Below are positions 18,337 to 27,441 of a stretch of 64,000 nt of DNA, one piece after another. Made by a program: the position numbers and the translations under genes. The DNA comes from Cerasicoccus frondis (GTDB lineage Bacteria > Verrucomicrobiota > Verrucomicrobiia > Opitutales > Cerasicoccaceae). How positions within the stretch are numbered: position 1 is the stretch's first letter; each line of letters starts with the position of its first letter. The notes under the pieces were generated by a model. It searched no databases. It was not told the DNA's origin and saw only the letters and a list, made by a program, of their open reading frames with translations. The stretch lies in NCBI GenBank assembly GCA_031296915.1, contig JAVDPC010000002.1:186001-250000 (forward strand), given 5' to 3'.

Positions 18337-18605
18337 AGAGCACTTTTCATCTAGATTGGCCGATCAGGCCGCAGTGATTTTTCGTGTCCAGCAAGGCGGC
18401 TTGAGCGTCGCAGGCTTCCGCCTGTGAGCGAAAAGCCAACAACGCTGGCGCGGAAAAGCACTCGGTTTAGGGCTTGGGGCCAGATTGGAAGTTCGCGGCG
18501 TTGACATTTCAATCACGGGCTTCCAGCCCGCTCAATCAAAGCCGCCTTGCGCTGCATCCAATCTCTACCCCACCTGACTGGGACAATCTAGATGAAAAGT
18601 GCTCT
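18337..18605. mobile_element. 269-bp palindromic intergenic element with 21-bp terminal inverted repeats
   Basis: 18337-18357 and 18585-18605 are perfect 21-bp inverted repeats (AGAGCACTTTTCATCTAGAT plus T). Inside are two hairpins with TTCC-type loops in opposite halves (CAGGC-TTCC-GCCTG and CGGGC-TTCCA-GCCCG) and an inner inverted GCAAGGCGGCTT/AAGCCGCCTTGC. There is no open frame and no obvious target duplication. The structure resembles a MITE. It sits between the convergent modular-protein and EF-hand genes. Confidence 0.75.
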
Positions 18606-18681
18606 AAACAGCGCAAAGCCCGTCATGACGTCAATAATAGCCGCGATGGGACTCGGCCTGATCGGCAAATGACGTGCGCCT

Positions 18682-19350
18682 TTAATTGGGGCGCGGTGGG
18701 GGCGGGCCGTCTCCCTTGCGGCTCTGGTCATCGAGCAAGCCGTTTTCTTTCGCGGCTTTGATCTCCTCGGGGGACAGTTGCTTGTCACCATTCGTATCGA
18801 CCATCTTGAAGAACTCTTCCAAGCCCACACTCCGGTAAATGCGGCTACTCTCAAATCTCACAACGTCCGCGCGTGATATTTCACCAGCAGCATTGCGGGG
18901 AAACCCATCGAATACTTTGGGAGCCGCCTGCTTCTGCTCGGCTTCACTCAGGACGCCGTCGTGGTTGGCGTCCAGCGAGTCAAAATAAGCCACCTTGCCA
19001 TGACGGCGGTAGGGCGAGGCATCAGCAAACGTTTCCCACTCTTTCCAAGTCACTGTGCCATCCCGATTGGCGTCAGCCGCGCTCAGGGGACCATAAGGCC
19101 CAGGAGCATCGCGATCTTCGCCACCAGCGTCTCCGGGCAGCGGAGGACGCTCGCCCGCAGCAAAATCTTCCGGACGAGGCGGGCGTTCGCCAGACTTCGC
19201 GTCATGAGGTCGAGGCGGCGTGGCGGACTCTTCACTGGATGCAGGTTCTAAAATAATCTCTGCCTGAACGTTATTAATGAGCAAGCCAAGCACCAGAGCG
19301 AGGCAGAACCGAGGGAGCAAAATATTTTGAGATCGATGCATGGCGGACAT
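18682..19350 (-). CDS. secreted EF-hand protein
   Basis: 222 residues with a signal peptide (LPRFCLALVLGLLINNVQA). A Pro-rich linker follows (three GERPP/RPPRP-like repeats at ~45-75). Three EF-hand loops bind Ca2+ by family rule: DANRDGTVTWKEW, DANHDGVLSEAE and DTNGDKQLSPEE. A second in-frame ATG at 19341 is an equally good start. It is probably a periplasmic or exported calcium-binding protein. It is convergent with the modular protein and may serve surface proteins; this is not proven. Confidence 0.86.
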   Translation of the reverse strand: MSAMHRSQNILLPRFCLALVLGLLINNVQAEIILEPASSEESATPPRPHDAKSGERPPRPEDFAAGERPPLPGDAGGEDRDAPGPYGPLSAADANRDGTVTWKEWETFADASPYRRHGKVAYFDSLDANHDGVLSEAEQKQAAPKVFDGFPRNAAGEISRADVVRFESSRIYRSVGLEEFFKMVDTNGDKQLSPEEIKAAKENGLLDDQSRKGDGPPPPRPN

Positions 19351-19509
19351 CAGTAGTTATGGGTGATCGTTGGAAGGCAGCTTAAGCGCCACCTCATCAA
19401 AGGGCAAACCCTCAGAATCGAGCTAAGTTGCACCAACTCTATCCAATATACTCGTTTTTTCTCATGCAAATACGCCAAGCAATATCTGCACCAACGGTGA
19501 CGCAGAGCG

Positions 19510-20664
19510 CTACAGCTTAGCCACGGCTGTCGCCATGCGATCGAGGGCCTGCTCCAGAATCGAGTGCGGGCAACCGAAGTTGATGCGCAGGTAGTTGCCA
19601 TCACCGAAGTCGGAGCCTGGCGAAAGCCCCACGCCATGCTCCACAAAGAATGCATGCGGGTTTTCCACGCCCTTGGCTTTCAGGCCTTCGACGTTCATCC
19701 AAGCGAGGTAGGTCGCCTCCATCTTTTGCTGGAATTCGATGCCCGGCAAACTTTGCGCGATAAAGTTATAAAGGTAATCGCGGTTCGACGTCAGCTGCGC
19801 GATGAGCGCCTGGCGCCACGGTTCGCCCTCGTTGTAAGCCGCGAGGCAGCCTGCGTAACCGAAGGGGTTCACCTCGGTGATGAAGCCCCGCGCGGCTTGC
19901 TGGAAGCGGTGACGCAGCTTGGGGTTCTTAATGACAGCAAAAGAACACGCCAAACCAGGAATGTTATACGTCTTGCTCGGCGCATTGAGGGTGACGGTCA
20001 TGTCGTCAATCTCGTCGCTGAGCGTGGCGGTCATGCGATGCTTTTTGCCGTCGAAAAGCAGGTCGCAGTGGATCTCGTCCGAAATGAGAATCAAGTCATG
20101 ACGCTTGCAGAAATCGACCAACGCCAGCAACTCCTCGTCGCGGTAAACGCGGCCCACCGGATTGTGCGGATTGCACAGGATGAAGATGCGCGTCTTGGGC
20201 GTCACCTTGGCTTCAAGGTCATCGAAATCGAAGGTCCATTCACCATTGGCATGCTTCAGGTGACTGTAAACGAGCTCCTTGTTTTGCCAGGGGCCACAGG
20301 AAAGAAACGGCGGGTAAACCGGGGTGCAGGTCATCACTGCATCGCCTGGTTCGCCAAATGCGCGAGCTACGACATTCAGCGCGGGCACGACGCCCGGCAG
20401 CCAATGCAACCACTCGGCCTTAGCCTCGTAGCCATGCACGCGCGACAAGTAACCCAGCACCGAGTCGATCACGGCGGGGAACGGCTTAGTGTAGCCCATA
20501 ACGCCGTGGTTCACGCGGGCCGTCAGTGCGCTGAGGATTTCCGGCGCGGAGACGAAATCCATGTCCGCAACCCATAGGGGCAGCACATCACTGCCGGCAT
20601 ATTTATCCCACTTGAGGGAGCCAGTATTGGAACGGTCAAGGATCGTGCTGAAGTCGTAAGCCAT
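19510..20664 (-). CDS. PatB/MalY-type PLP aminotransferase (cystathionine beta-lyase-like)
   Basis: 384 residues from the ATG at 20664 (MAYDFSTILDR); the extra 18 codons upstream are not typical of the family. Typical PatB/MalY segments: GSLKWDKY, LPLWVADMDF, GVMGYTKPF, NPHNPVGRVYRDEEL, ISDEIHCDL and the PLP lysine K231 in NAPSKTYNIPGLACSF. Members cleave cystathionine C-S bonds or act as maltose-regulon modulators; C-S lyase is the likelier role. It appears to be monocistronic. Confidence 0.88.
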   Translation of the reverse strand: MAYDFSTILDRSNTGSLKWDKYAGSDVLPLWVADMDFVSAPEILSALTARVNHGVMGYTKPFPAVIDSVLGYLSRVHGYEAKAEWLHWLPGVVPALNVVARAFGEPGDAVMTCTPVYPPFLSCGPWQNKELVYSHLKHANGEWTFDFDDLEAKVTPKTRIFILCNPHNPVGRVYRDEELLALVDFCKRHDLILISDEIHCDLLFDGKKHRMTATLSDEIDDMTVTLNAPSKTYNIPGLACSFAVIKNPKLRHRFQQAARGFITEVNPFGYAGCLAAYNEGEPWRQALIAQLTSNRDYLYNFIAQSLPGIEFQQKMEATYLAWMNVEGLKAKGVENPHAFFVEHGVGLSPGSDFGDGNYLRINFGCPHSILEQALDRMATAVAKL

Positions 20665-20749
20665 GAGGAAAAGGGAAACAGCACACGCCGAAAAGCAACT
20701 GCGGGCAAGCGTTTTCAATCAACACGCCCTCCCCCTCCACACAAAGCAA

Positions 20750-20773
20750 AAGCCCGCCCCAAGCGGCGGGCTT
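20750..20773 (-). terminator. terminator of the large PEP-CTERM gene
   Basis: AAGCCCGCC (20750-20758) and GGCGGGCTT (20765-20773) make a 9-bp stem with a 6-base loop just after the stop of the minus-strand gene. The following minus-strand bases are T-rich (TTTGCTTTG). Confidence 0.65.
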
Positions 20774-20798
20774 CGGAAATCAATCCGTCGAGCCCCTG

Positions 20799-23700
20799 CT
20801 AGCGGGCACGCTGGCGGCGGCGAATGCAAATCAGCAGGCTTACCGCGCCAATCAGGGCCGCATAATGCCCGGGCTCGGGCACGGGAACAAAGGTCAGGAA
20901 GACATCGCCGCCAATGCCGAGCAGCGCAAATGTGCCAATCGCCGGGCTGAAGGCCAAGCCGTTGGAGTCAGCCCCAGCGTCAATCGTCACCCCGCTGCTG
21001 ATCGTCAAGTCGCCGTGATCATCGATGAACAACCAGTTTTGCGCGCTCTCCCAGAAGGCGTCCGTAAAATCGACCGTCGAACCGGCGCTATCAAAGGTCA
21101 ACGAAATCACCGTGCCATCCAACAGCGTCAAGTCGCCACCGGTCATGTTGATCCCATCGTAATTGACTCCGCGATCAGCAGTCGTGTTCGCGATCAATTC
21201 GAAGTTGATTTCGCCGTCCACTGTCAGGTCTGAGCCAAAGGTAATGATCCCAGGCGAGCTCCCGGGAGCCAGAGTCCCGGAGACAAAAGTTGGCGCATTG
21301 ATAACGCCCGTCCCACCCAATGTCGCGCCAGCCGCCACATCCAATTGGGAGCCGCCAATCGAGCCCGTGACCAGCAGCGAGCCTTCGTTCACCGCGACCA
21401 AACCGGTATTTGTGCTCGCGCCGGTGAGCGTCAAAGCGCCAGCTCCCGTTTTGTTCAAATTGCCGCCGCCATTGACGATGCCGGCCAGGGAAGCATTGAA
21501 GCCGTTGGTGTTAATCGTCGAAGTCGTGCCGGTTTTTAAATGTGGATTAATGTCGCTGCCCACCGTCAGGTCGTTGATGAGCCTCAACATACCGCCACCC
21601 ATACTAAAAGTAGCTGAGCCGCCATTGCCCGCCTTGATCCGATTGGCGCCGCCAACCTCCAAGACGCCGCCATCCAGATTATACGTGCCGGAGCCACGCT
21701 GACCAAGCACGAGGTTGCCACCGTCTCGAAGGGAAACCGTACCGCCCGTTTGATTGACCACACCAGAGCCGGTCTGCGGCTCACTGTCCTGGGCGCCGCC
21801 GAGGGATAAGTCCGTGCCTTCGGTGAAAATAATGTCGCCGCCGCTGATGTTCAACGTGCCATCGCCGTCGCCAAACGATCCCGAGCGACCGAGCACCATG
21901 CCGTTGTCGCCCATGATGTTGATCACACCGCCGCTGATGTTGTAGGTTCCCTTGGCCTGGTTGCCAATATGGAACACGCCCTCATCCGAAAGCTTGTTGA
22001 CCGTGCCCCCGGTCTGATTGGCCACGCCTTCGCCGGTCGTGCCGAAAGCGCCGATGTAAGCATCGACTCGGGTCGCCCCGTCGCCCACAACGCCCAGGTT
22101 GAGCGTGCCGCCGTCGATGTTCAGCGTGCCGTTGTTGACGCCGGAATCACCGGAGCCAATGTGCAGCGCGCCACCGCTAGTCGTGAGGTTCACGGTCCCG
22201 CCGGTCAGCGTGAAGACGCCATCCGAATCGGGGCCAGATATGGGCGATCTGCCAGCGAGCAAGCCAGCCACTTCAGTCGTGCCGTTAACGTGCTCCACCT
22301 CACCCTGCTCGATATTGAGGAAGGCCATGGAGCGATCCTGCGAACCAGAGAGAGACGCCTTGCCTTCACCGATTTTAACGAGGCCGCCGTCACCTGACAT
22401 ACCGCCGGTGAAGGTTGCGTTGAAACCGTTGGTGTCGATGTAAGAGGCCGTCACATTGGCGGTTGGATCGCGATCCACCACATTGATATCCACACTGGTC
22501 GATAGGTCAGAGTCGATCACACGGATCGTGCCGCCGCCGAGGTTGAAGGCGTAGGGCGTCGAAGCGCTGCCGTAATTGCCCTTGAGGCTGGAGCCGCCGA
22601 TTTCAAGCGCGCCGCCATCGAGATTGTAAGTGCTGTCACCGTAGCCGCCAAGGTAGAGATTGGAGCTGCCGGAAATGCGAAACACGCCGCCAGTCTGGTT
22701 CACGACGCCTGTGCCGTCGTTGTCACTGGCGTCGCGGTCGCCAATGATAAAGCTGCCGTTGCCGTTGTTCGGGCTGGCCTGAACGATGAACTCGCCGCCG
22801 GAGATATTCAGCGTGCCCAAACCGGCTGCCCGCGAGCCAGTGTTGCGGCCCAGGCTGTGCAAGCCACCGGTCAAGGTCGCCGTGCCGCCTGATAGGTTAT
22901 ACGCACCATCACCAGCTTGGTTACCGAGGTTGAACGAGCCGTCGATCAACTCGAAAGAACCCCCAGTCTGGTTGACAATGCCCGTGGAGCCCCAGTCGCC
23001 AACCTGGAAAAAACCGTTGCTGGTCAGCCCGGTCACGCCGAAGTCCGTGTCGTTGCCGACTACTAGGTTTGCGCCGGTTTCGATATTCAGCACCCCAGCA
23101 TCGCCCACACCTTCGCCCACGCGCACGCCAACATTCAGGTTGTCCTGGCTGGTCGTGACATCAGCGCCATCCTGTAGTGTAATTTCACCGCCTTCGAGCA
23201 CCACCATGCCGTAGCGGCTGGTCGAGCTGTCCCGCACCGGATGCTGGTCGGCGCCACCAGAGAGAAGCGTAGTCGTCGAAATAAATGTCTCGCCAGCCGT
23301 TTCCAACACAGCAGCGTCCAACGAACCATCACCACCCACATTGAGCACAGCCCCCTCTGCGGTGTAGAGCGTGCCATTATCAGCGGATGGCAAGGTCAGC
23401 ATTTGCCCGCTATCGATGGTCAAATTGGTCGTGCCATTGAGAATGCCGAGGCCCCGCGTCGTCGCGGATGAGCCAGTAACGCTCAAGTTCGTAACGCCAT
23501 CCACATCGACAACAAAGTTGTCCGCCGCCGAAGGCGAGACGCCTCCCCAATTATCCGCGTCACTGTAACTGGTGGGGTCGCCTGCACCGCCGGTATAGCG
23601 GACACCATCCACAAAATCATACGTTTCGCCGTCGTTTAGGAAGCTGACCTGCAAAGAATCAACAGTGGTCTTCGCGCCGTCATTGCCTGACCCTTGGCCA

Positions 23701-24500
23701 ATCTGTACATTGGAAACCACCGCTCCGGCGCCCAAAAGCACATCGCCCCAAGTCTCGCCACCGACTTCGCCATCAATATCCATCGCCGCCCATTCGTCGA
23801 TGGTTCGGCTCCCAGCCCCGATGCCAAGCGTACTGGCCGTTGCGCCAAAAGTGGAGCCCCAATAGCCGCTACCCGCCTGCGGGAAGAGAAAGAACTGGCT
23901 ATCCGCCGATACGGTTGTGCTGTAGAATGTGCCGTTGGTATCGGAGTTCTGGTCATTGTTGGTCGGATCGAAGACCAGAATTAAATCCCATACGGATTCG
24001 CCTGATCTCACTGCAGAAAAGCCATTCTGCGACTCACCAGAACCTGAACCAAACTCCGTAGACTGAACGCCAAACTTCAATGCCGGACCAGCAACCACGG
24101 TATCGTTATTCTGCCAAACATAATTCGCGCTGAAAGAAGGGTCTTGCAAAACGGACGCCGCCGCAAACCCAGTACTCGCATCCACTACACTGAGCGTACT
24201 TTTCTGGCTTCCCGAACTGGAGGTGTCGATCTGTATGCCGCCCAAATTCCCCGCAGACCCGAGGTAGTTAATCCAGTTCAGTTGGTTCGATACCTGCGTT
24301 GGATCTGGTGTCGCACCGGACAGCGGCGCATTGGTTGAGCCATTAACAATGTCCGTGCCATCGCTGCTTCGCGTGTCGTCACTGTTCCAACCATTGTCAT
24401 TAAAATCAATGACGGCATCGGCGCCATACAGAGCGCCGACCGCCAGAATAGGCACAACTATTTTGATAGATTTAGGGACAAAGTGTATACATAAACTCAT
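20799..24500 (-). CDS. PEP-CTERM protein with autotransporter-type beta-strand repeats
   Basis: 1233 residues. A signal peptide ends near ALYGADA. The body is a long right-handed beta-helix of degenerate ~20-residue turns: VNQTGGxF/V occurs four times, and YNLDGG, YNLSGG and YNISGG recur. This is typical of 'autotransporter-associated beta strand repeat' proteins. The C-terminus is a sorting signal: VPEPGHYAA, a hydrophobic helix (LIGAVSLLICI) and the basic end RRRQRAR. It is predicted to be processed by an exosortase (not in the window) and exposed or secreted. There is no outer-membrane barrel, so it is not a true autotransporter. No strong ribosome site is visible. Confidence 0.9.
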   Translation of the reverse strand: MSLCIHFVPKSIKIVVPILAVGALYGADAVIDFNDNGWNSDDTRSSDGTDIVNGSTNAPLSGATPDPTQVSNQLNWINYLGSAGNLGGIQIDTSSSGSQKSTLSVVDASTGFAAASVLQDPSFSANYVWQNNDTVVAGPALKFGVQSTEFGSGSGESQNGFSAVRSGESVWDLILVFDPTNNDQNSDTNGTFYSTTVSADSQFFLFPQAGSGYWGSTFGATASTLGIGAGSRTIDEWAAMDIDGEVGGETWGDVLLGAGAVVSNVQIGQGSGNDGAKTTVDSLQVSFLNDGETYDFVDGVRYTGGAGDPTSYSDADNWGGVSPSAADNFVVDVDGVTNLSVTGSSATTRGLGILNGTTNLTIDSGQMLTLPSADNGTLYTAEGAVLNVGGDGSLDAAVLETAGETFISTTTLLSGGADQHPVRDSSTSRYGMVVLEGGEITLQDGADVTTSQDNLNVGVRVGEGVGDAGVLNIETGANLVVGNDTDFGVTGLTSNGFFQVGDWGSTGIVNQTGGSFELIDGSFNLGNQAGDGAYNLSGGTATLTGGLHSLGRNTGSRAAGLGTLNISGGEFIVQASPNNGNGSFIIGDRDASDNDGTGVVNQTGGVFRISGSSNLYLGGYGDSTYNLDGGALEIGGSSLKGNYGSASTPYAFNLGGGTIRVIDSDLSTSVDINVVDRDPTANVTASYIDTNGFNATFTGGMSGDGGLVKIGEGKASLSGSQDRSMAFLNIEQGEVEHVNGTTEVAGLLAGRSPISGPDSDGVFTLTGGTVNLTTSGGALHIGSGDSGVNNGTLNIDGGTLNLGVVGDGATRVDAYIGAFGTTGEGVANQTGGTVNKLSDEGVFHIGNQAKGTYNISGGVINIMGDNGMVLGRSGSFGDGDGTLNISGGDIIFTEGTDLSLGGAQDSEPQTGSGVVNQTGGTVSLRDGGNLVLGQRGSGTYNLDGGVLEVGGANRIKAGNGGSATFSMGGGMLRLINDLTVGSDINPHLKTGTTSTINTNGFNASLAGIVNGGGNLNKTGAGALTLTGASTNTGLVAVNEGSLLVTGSIGGSQLDVAAGATLGGTGVINAPTFVSGTLAPGSSPGIITFGSDLTVDGEINFELIANTTADRGVNYDGINMTGGDLTLLDGTVISLTFDSAGSTVDFTDAFWESAQNWLFIDDHGDLTISSGVTIDAGADSNGLAFSPAIGTFALLGIGGDVFLTFVPVPEPGHYAALIGAVSLLICIRRRQRAR

Positions 24501-24892
24501 TAGCAGTAGTAGTCGGGGTTAGCGTTTAAAGACACTATCTAAATGTGAAAAATCCTTAAAACACGCGAGAAAAATACCTAACATGGACAATCACACTCAG
24601 CCTAACCGACACTTTCATCCCCTAAAGCTATAGAATTATCAGTAGAAAAATCTTAATTTTTACCCAATTAAGCAGTGGGCTAATCAGCCTACACCAATGC
24701 AGCTGAACAACGCCTAGAGGAGATCGAATAGCGAAGCAGTCGCCTCCCCACTCGATATCGGCAACCATCTACGCTCGCCGCCAAGCCTTCTTTCTCGAAA
24801 ATAGATTTCAACTTTCCGCCTTGACTGAGTGGCCTGCAGACGTAGCATAGCCCGCTTTTCCAGCAAATATAGCGGCTGGAATCTCCGATAAA
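24501..24892. other. AT-rich intergenic region upstream of tRNA-Met
   Basis: About 390 bases without a supportable gene. The first half (24520-24680) is AT-rich and should hold the promoter of the minus-strand PEP-CTERM gene; the second half leads into the tRNA. Small frames here overlap the tRNA and have no protein character. Confidence 0.5.
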
Positions 24893-24967
<75 letters not shown>

Positions 24968-25080
24968 TCACACCGCCCGTAGGCGCTGTTCGCCGCAGCC
25001 ACGCAATAAGTTGCAGCGCAAATCGATGGCGAATTCCGAGAGCGCCGAGGACAATGTGCGAAACCCAACAACGCATGCCC

Positions 25081-26775
25081 ATGTCCCCCCACCCCAGCTT
25101 CTCGAAGGCCTTACTCACACTTCTGTTCATTTGGAGCCTAACCCAGCCTTGTCAGGCCGCCAGCAAAGAGCCTGCCCCCCGCCTCGCCAATGACCTCCAA
25201 CCCACACTCGTTATCAATGGTGATTTCGACGGTCATGTTAGCGAAACTGGAGCTCCGCAAAATTGGATGCTCCCCGAAAGCCCCGAAGGCAAAATCGAGC
25301 TGCTAAGGGACTCCAATACCCGCGAGACATTCGTGCGGCTCATTTCTGAAGCGCCTGACCAACTGGTGCGCATTAATCAAGATGTCCCGTTGACCAAGGA
25401 CATCAAAGGCGTCGAATTCCACGCCCGGTTTCGCAATGAAAACGTGAAGTTCGGCAAAGGCGGCTGGCTGTGCGATGCGCGTGCGCGTTTTGCCTACCTC
25501 GACGCCGACGGGAATTCCATTGGTCCGAAACTGAGCGACGTCATCTTTGACTCGCATGCGCAGGCTTGGCGCAACATTTCACGCGACTACCTGAAGCCCG
25601 AAGGCGCAACCACGTTTCGCGTCGCTTTGACACTCAACCGGCCAGCCTCGGGAACGCTCGACATCGATGAAGTCCGACTGATTCCGATGTCCGAGGAGCG
25701 CTTTCAGGAAATCGAACAAGACAAGCTGCTCGCCGAGCAAAAGAAAGCTGCCGAGGCTCAGAAGAAAATCGAAGACCAGAAGATCGTCGATGCAATGAAG
25801 CAAGCCGAGCCAAAGGCGCGTCAACTCGGTGTCTACGGCAACAAACTCATCAACTCCAACCGCGATCCTGTCATGCTGCGCGGTGTCAACGTCGTGAGCC
25901 TGGAGTGGTCGCCCCGCGGCGAGAACATCCACCGCTCGATCAAAGTCGCCCTCAAAGAATGGGGCGCCAACGCCATTCGCTTGCCCGTGAATGACGGCTT
26001 TTGGTTTGGTCGCGGCAAAGGCAAAATCACCTCCAACAATCAGGAGGAGTATCGGCAGATCGTCGATGAAGCCATCGCGATGGCAGCCGGTGAAGGCGCA
26101 TATGTGATCCTCGACTTGCATCGATTCGGTGGACCACAGGAGTATGCCCGCGAGTTCTGGCTCGATGCCGCAGCGCGTTACGCCAACAACCCCGCCGTGC
26201 TCTTTGACATTTTCAACGAAACGCACGGCATCGACTGGGAACTCTGGCGCAACGGCGGTGAACTGAAGACCAAAGACAAAGGCATCGTGCAGATCGTCGG
26301 CATGCAGCAGATCCTTGAAGCGGTCCGCTCGACACGCGCGCGCAACATCGTCATCGCAGGCGGCATTGACTATGCGTACAAACTGCATGGCGTGCTCGAT
26401 GGCTATGCACTGGAAGATACACCCGGCACGTATGGCCTGATGTATGCCACACATTTCTACAACTGGCATGGCGGCTGGGAGAAGAATTTCCTCGAAGTGG
26501 CCAAGAAATATCCAGTGCTCGTGGGCGAGTTTGGCGCGGACGTGAAAAAGATGAACTTCGTGCCGAAGAACAAACAGGAGGACCCGTATACCTGGGTCCC
26601 CGACGCCCTCGGCATGGTCCAGAAATACAACCTGCACTACACCGGGTTTTCCATGCACCCGAAAGCGACGCCGGTGCTGATCAAAGACTGGTCCTACGAG
26701 CCAACGCCATTCTGGGGCGAGTTCCTGGTCGAGGCGCTGAAGGGAAAACAATTCGAAATGAAAAAAATGCGCTGA
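25081..26775 (+). CDS. secreted glycoside hydrolase family 5 (cellulase-type) protein
   Basis: 564 residues from the ATG at 25081 (MSPHPSFSKALLTLLFIWSL); the frame runs back into the tRNA, so upstream starts are unlikely. Signal peptide to PCQA. Residues ~35-210 form a carbohydrate-binding-like beta domain (VINGDFDGHV, FHARFRNENVKF, GTLDIDEVRL). A charged helical linker follows (~215-245). The GH5 (beta/alpha)8 barrel then has RLPVNDGFW, the acid/base E380 in LFDIFNETHG, HFYNWHGGW and the nucleophile E483 in VLVGEFGAD. It probably cleaves beta-1,4-glucan or mannan; the substrate is uncertain. Confidence 0.9.
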   Translation: MSPHPSFSKALLTLLFIWSLTQPCQAASKEPAPRLANDLQPTLVINGDFDGHVSETGAPQNWMLPESPEGKIELLRDSNTRETFVRLISEAPDQLVRINQDVPLTKDIKGVEFHARFRNENVKFGKGGWLCDARARFAYLDADGNSIGPKLSDVIFDSHAQAWRNISRDYLKPEGATTFRVALTLNRPASGTLDIDEVRLIPMSEERFQEIEQDKLLAEQKKAAEAQKKIEDQKIVDAMKQAEPKARQLGVYGNKLINSNRDPVMLRGVNVVSLEWSPRGENIHRSIKVALKEWGANAIRLPVNDGFWFGRGKGKITSNNQEEYRQIVDEAIAMAAGEGAYVILDLHRFGGPQEYAREFWLDAAARYANNPAVLFDIFNETHGIDWELWRNGGELKTKDKGIVQIVGMQQILEAVRSTRARNIVIAGGIDYAYKLHGVLDGYALEDTPGTYGLMYATHFYNWHGGWEKNFLEVAKKYPVLVGEFGADVKKMNFVPKNKQEDPYTWVPDALGMVQKYNLHYTGFSMHPKATPVLIKDWSYEPTPFWGEFLVEALKGKQFEMKKMR

Positions 26776-26838
26776 CGGACACGCGCCAAAGGGGACAATC
26801 ACGGCATCACTTGAATTGCGGCGAAGAACCCCTATGGT

Positions 26839-27441
26839 ATGGGCATGACACCCATAATCGCTCAACTACAAAAAGCGTCCATTAGCTTCTGGGTCGAGAA
26901 TGCGCTGATCCTCATCGGCGGTCTCATTCTCGTCTCACTCACCATCCGCGTGCTGGAGATGCTCACCAAGAACAAGGTGCAGTCATCCGTGCCGGTCAGC
27001 CCGATCTTCATCGCCCTGCGCTGGATGGGCATCCTGATCATCATTGGGCTGATCCTGGAGCGCTTTGACGTCGAAGTGATGACCATGCTCACGACCGTGC
27101 TCGCCATGGTTGCGATCGGCTTTGTGGCCGTCTGGAGCTTGGTCAGCCACATCAGCGCGACGTTCATTTTAATGGTCACCAAGCCCTTCCGCGTGCACGA
27201 CGTAATCGGCTTTGTCGGCGAAGACATCAAAGGCGAGGTGATCGACTTGACGCTGTTTTACACGACCTTGCGCCACGAAGACGGCGATGAATTCCGCATC
27301 CCCAACAACATGTTTTTCCAGAAATCGCTGCGCATCACCAAAGCTGGCAAGCCCACGGAGCTTTCTGAACAGTTTAAAGAACCAGAACCAGCCACGCCCG
27401 AGAATCAACCGGCCAGCGAACCGGAAAAGCCAGCCGTTTAA
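26839..27441 (+). CDS. small MscS-family mechanosensitive channel
   Basis: 200 residues (an inner ATG at 26845 is equally possible). Three membrane helices lie at ~18-40, ~53-71 and ~78-105, followed by the MscS beta domain (PFRVHDVIGF, IKGEVIDLTLFYTTLRHEDG, FRIPNNMFFQKSLRI). It stops after this domain with a Pro/Glu-rich tail, so the C-terminal cage of E. coli MscS is missing. Short MscS proteins of this form are known. It is expected to relieve osmotic pressure at the inner membrane. It converges with pntB (4-base overlap). Confidence 0.88.
   Translation: MGMTPIIAQLQKASISFWVENALILIGGLILVSLTIRVLEMLTKNKVQSSVPVSPIFIALRWMGILIIIGLILERFDVEVMTMLTTVLAMVAIGFVAVWSLVSHISATFILMVTKPFRVHDVIGFVGEDIKGEVIDLTLFYTTLRHEDGDEFRIPNNMFFQKSLRITKAGKPTELSEQFKEPEPATPENQPASEPEKPAV

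Noticed and set aside
20799..24500. True type V autotransporter
   Set aside because: The beta-helix repeats fit, but the C-terminus is a PEP-CTERM signal, not a 12-strand outer-membrane barrel.
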